Assembly: GCA_022601335.1 (NCBI GenBank) | Contig: JAJACV010000002.1 | Location: 1-43,967 of the forward strand | DNA length: 43,967 nt | Source of the DNA: Chlamydiota bacterium | Lineage (GTDB): Bacteria; Chlamydiota; Chlamydiia; Chlamydiales; JAAZZY01 | Direction: 5' to 3' | Shown: in pieces, positions 41,701 to 43,967 of the stretch | How positions within the stretch are numbered: position 1 is the first letter of the stretch | Layout of the letters: each line of letters opens with the position of its first letter | Notes under the pieces: model-generated | Databases searched by the model: none | What the model was told of the DNA's origin: nothing | What the model saw: the letters and a program-made list of their open reading frames with translations, nothing else | Made by a program: the position numbers and the translations under genes

Positions 41701-42623
41701 GCTTCTGCTGTTTGCTCTTCAATTTCCTTTCTTTTCTTATTAATCTTTGTTGGGTTGAAGTAGTTTTGACGACCGTAGACTACTTCATGTAGATTTTCTA
41801 CTGCCATAAAGGAAGACGGATCTATATCTAGAACAATATCTTTGAGCTCCGACAACTGTAATCTATCAACAACAACGAGTAAAATTTCTCGATCATCTCC
41901 AGTATAACCTCCTCTACCATACATAATGGTGAGGCCTAAGCCTAACTTATGCATAATTGTATCAGCGAGTTCTTTAGGTTTGCTAGAAATAATTAAAACA
42001 GATTTGATTTCATCAAGCCCTACAATAACAAAGTCCATCGTTTTATAAGTGACCATATAGGTAATGAAAGAGCGAACAGAAGTGTTCCATTCTTTATAAA
42101 AGTAGCCTGCAGCTACGAATATAAAAATATTAATAAAGACGACCACTTGACCTATCGTAAACCCTTTAGATCGATTGACAATAATGGCAATAATTTCAGA
42201 GCCATCAGAGCATCCTCCATTACGGATAATAATTCCAATACCCAAGCCTAAAACGATACCTCCTAAAACAACAACCTCAAGAGCATCTCCATGAAATTCA
42301 GGAAAATTATGTATCACATCTTCTAATAGAAAAATAAAAAATGAAAAAAGAACAATTCCCGTAATTAAGAAAACTAAAAAACCTTTCCCAAAGTTTTTAT
42401 AAGCCAGGTAAATACAAGGTAGATTAATAACTAATATAAGATAAGGTAGCCACCTAGATCCTATAATTCGTGCAAGAACCATGGAAATACCAGTCACTCC
42501 ACCGTCAATAATATTGTTAGGCAGGATGATACTTTTGATAGCTACGGCTGCAATAAAAGCGCCAAGAGTTATCCAAAGAAATGTTTTCCAATATGCTTTT
42601 CTAGATTTAGTCGAGGCAACCAT
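41697..42623 (-). CDS. YitT-family membrane protein (DUF161 plus DUF2179)
   Basis: The 308-residue protein has five or six hydrophobic helices in the first 210 residues (TLGAFIAAVAIKSIILP, FLVFLITGIVLFSFFIFLL, VVVLGGIVLGLGIGIIIRN with the G-G-x-S-D-G motif that is frequent in the family). A cytoplasmic C-terminal DUF2179 domain follows (about residues 225-290, M-Y-G-R-G-G-Y-T-G-D-D-R-E). Function of the family is unclear, though membrane transport has been suggested. It follows the two tRNA genes on the same strand. Confidence 0.9.
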   Translation of the reverse strand: MVASTKSRKAYWKTFLWITLGAFIAAVAIKSIILPNNIIDGGVTGISMVLARIIGSRWLPYLILVINLPCIYLAYKNFGKGFLVFLITGIVLFSFFIFLLEDVIHNFPEFHGDALEVVVLGGIVLGLGIGIIIRNGGCSDGSEIIAIIVNRSKGFTIGQVVVFINIFIFVAAGYFYKEWNTSVRSFITYMVTYKTMDFVIVGLDEIKSVLIISSKPKELADTIMHKLGLGLTIMYGRGGYTGDDREILLVVVDRLQLSELKDIVLDIDPSSFMAVENLHEVVYGRQNYFNPTKINKKRKEIEEQTAEA

Positions 42624-42696
42624 AGAGCGGAATTCCTAGTGATATTTATTCTGGCTAGAGAATAAGCTTTTAAAGAAATGTTTGGCTAGGAAAAAA

Positions 42697-42770
42697 CGCG
42701 GGAGACGAGACTCGAACTCGCAACTTCCGCCGTGACAGGGCGGTGCTCTAACCAATTGAACTACTCCCGC
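42697..42770 (-). tRNA. tRNA-Asp (anticodon GTC)
   Basis: The minus strand folds into a full cloverleaf of 74 bases. The acceptor GCGGGAG/CTCCCGC has seven pairs, the anticodon stem CCGCC/GGCGG carries loop CTGTCAC with anticodon GTC, and the T-arm has GTTCGAG. CCA is not encoded. A run of T follows the discriminator base and may end the transcript. Confidence 0.97.
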
Positions 42771-42782
42771 AGTTTGTTTAAT

Positions 42783-42854
42783 TGGGCGCAAATGGATTTG
42801 AACCAGTGACCGCCTGCTTGTAAGGCAGGTGCTCTACCGCTGAGCTATACGCCC
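42783..42854 (-). tRNA. tRNA-Val (anticodon TAC)
   Basis: The minus strand folds into a 72-base cloverleaf. The acceptor GGGCGTA/TGCGCCC has one G-T pair, the D-arm is GCTC/GAGC, the anticodon stem CCTGC/GCAGG carries loop CTTACAA with anticodon TAC, and the T-loop is TTCAAAT. CCA is not encoded. Upstream of tRNA-Asp, 12 bases apart, so probably one transcript. Confidence 0.97.
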
Positions 42855-42871
42855 CAAAAAAAACAGTCTAG

Positions 42872-42900
42872 AATTTAAAAGATCTTTACATTACAAACAA
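42872..42900 (-). promoter_or_regulatory. Promoter for the two tRNA genes
   Basis: Minus strand TTGTTT (42895-42900), 17-base spacer, TAAATT (42872-42877), about 18 bases before the tRNA-Val 5' end. Confidence 0.4.
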
Positions 42901-42942
42901 GTCTTTTTAACCACTTTTCCAAAAAAAATATATTTTTTACTT

Positions 42943-43401
42943 ATGATTATCCGAAAAATAGTTCCTAAATTTACGCTTTTATGCTTCTTGCTGACTCTAG
43001 TAGCGTCATGCTCCATTAGTAATGTGGATGAATTTGAGCTGCAAGGGCGCGTCTATCTTACACAGTTAAGCAAAGATTTAAGTGAAATTCACGATTTAGA
43101 CACGCTTAAAACAAAGAAAAAAATACTGTCAAAACGATTTTCTCAAATTTCAAGTTTGATGATTGCTTACCATTCTTTTTTAGAAAAACACCCAGAAATA
43201 CGTCCCATTCCTGAGGACGATCTTGTGTTAGTTGCAGCAGGAGTCAAGTTAGAATTACAAAGAATTCTAGAAATAGAAGGTGCCGCCGAGCTTATTATTA
43301 AAGCGGAGAAAGAGGCTTATACAAAATTGATGCTTGCCGATGAGTCGAGTAAGGTAAAAGAAAAAAACACTCTAAATCGCTTCACAAAAGGTATTAAATG
43401 A
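42943..43401 (+). CDS. Putative lipoprotein, 152 residues
   Basis: The N-terminus is basic (MIIRKIVPK), then hydrophobic (FTLLCFLLTLVA), then the lipobox Val-Ala-Ser-Cys with Cys23, so signal peptidase II processing and lipid anchoring are predicted. The mature part is helical and polar (LKTKKKILSKRFSQISSLM, DDLVLVAAGVKLELQRILEIEGAAELII). No family recognised, and its 3' end overlaps the convergent gene at 43372 by 30 bases. Confidence 0.7.
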   Translation: MIIRKIVPKFTLLCFLLTLVASCSISNVDEFELQGRVYLTQLSKDLSEIHDLDTLKTKKKILSKRFSQISSLMIAYHSFLEKHPEIRPIPEDDLVLVAAGVKLELQRILEIEGAAELIIKAEKEAYTKLMLADESSKVKEKNTLNRFTKGIK

Positions 43402-43869
43402 TCGCCCTAGGAGCGAAAATCCTGCCATAATTGCATACGAGGAAAGCATTAAAATACTTCCATTCCCAATAATAGAGACACCTACTGCAGCTGCCGTACT
43501 TTCGGGACTGTAAATCTGCTTCCAACTCTTTGTTGAGAGATCAGAGCAAATAGAGGGTCCGCTTGATAGATTCAGTTGATTGGTTGTCCGATCGCATAGG
43601 GATTGAAAAGAAGTGCCCAAGCCTCGAGGGGGAAGATCGGGATTTAGAAAAGTGAGATGATCATAATAGGGCTCTTCAGGAAGAGGCTGCGTGTAAAACT
43701 GAATCGTTTTTTGAACCGCGTAGACTGAGGTGCAAGCTCCTAGGGTGATCAAAGCTAAGCCACCTGTTAAGTAAACACAGGACAAGGTTATTTTGCTGCT
43801 GGTTTTTAAAACCAAAGCTAAGGTGTTTTGAGAAGATATATGCATATCATTTGTTACTAGAGTCGTCAT
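43372..43869 (-). CDS. Small membrane protein, 165 residues, unknown function
   Basis: GAGGG lies about 8 bases upstream of its ATG. The protein has two hydrophobic segments at about residues 25-50 (ITLSCVYLTGGLALITLGAC) and 126-152 (STAAAVGVSIIGNGSILML). A polar loop of about 75 residues with four proline pairs or repeats and two Cys lies between them. A two-helix membrane hairpin bearing a soluble loop is reminiscent of bilobed chlamydial inclusion-membrane proteins, but here the helices are far apart, so this is only a note. No named family recognised. Confidence 0.6.
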   Translation of the reverse strand: MTTLVTNDMHISSQNTLALVLKTSSKITLSCVYLTGGLALITLGACTSVYAVQKTIQFYTQPLPEEPYYDHLTFLNPDLPPRGLGTSFQSLCDRTTNQLNLSSGPSICSDLSTKSWKQIYSPESTAAAVGVSIIGNGSILMLSSYAIMAGFSLLGRSFNTFCEAI

Positions 43870-43967
43870 ATCTGTACCCTCTTGAAAATCTGAATTGTAA
43901 AATTAAATTTTAAGTGTAAATTTTAGATAAAGATAAAAGCAATAAATAATTTGGAGAAATATTAAGG

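Noticed and set aside
1..43967. CRISPR arrays, rRNA genes, prophage genes, replication origin
   Set aside because: No regularly spaced repeats, no rRNA-like stretch, no phage structural genes and no dnaA-box cluster were seen by reading.

Overview
The window comes from a member of the Chlamydiota, most likely a 'chlamydia-like' lineage outside Chlamydiaceae (Parachlamydia, Waddlia, Simkania or Rhabdochlamydia type). Three gene orders typical of chlamydiae support this. The first is the type III secretion block sctU-sctV-copN-scc1-malQ next to ychF. The second is rpsA-nusA-infB-rbfA-truB-ribF. The third is rpe-efp-accB-accC. The DNA is AT-rich, and the genus cannot be fixed from the sequence alone.

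Layout: 1-403 is the 5' part of an IS607-type serine recombinase gene cut by the window edge. 531-2596 holds folB, a secreted protein with an internal repeat and an outer-membrane beta-barrel protein. 2754-3952 holds a CaCA-type cation exchanger and a 58-residue basic protein. 3957-11866 (minus strand) is the secretion operon: sctU, sctV, sctW/copN, chaperone, malQ, and a secreted transglutaminase-like/TPR protein. ychF follows at 12154-13248. 13315-22170 lies between ychF and ribF, which are neighbours in Chlamydia. It contains a 38-residue Arg/Lys-rich peptide gene missed by size cut-offs, an unknown protein, and a minus-strand carbohydrate operon (two unknown proteins, GH15 glucoamylase, gnd, zwf, glk), plus a fatty-acid-hydroxylase-like gene. 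22167-29649 is the translation/transcription operon. 29871-35685 is accessory: an ACT-less aspartokinase, a 648-residue unknown protein, an EamA transporter, a glycosyltransferase and a delta-9-type desaturase. 35921-37747 carries two tandem paralogous chlamydial proteins of unknown function, each in its own transcription unit. 37772-41700 has a histidine phosphatase, then rpe, efp, accB and accC. 41697-43869 has a YitT-family protein, tRNA-Asp and tRNA-Val, a lipoprotein and a small membrane protein.

How the genes fit together: glucoamylase releases glucose from glycogen-type alpha-glucans, glk phosphorylates it, and zwf and gnd carry it to ribulose-5-phosphate with NAD(P)H. MalQ handles alpha-glucans and Rpe handles the pentose phosphate, and both lie nearby. 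6-Phosphogluconolactonase is not in the window. The desaturase, the hydroxylase and accB/accC concern fatty acids. No CRISPR array, rRNA or replication origin was seen.
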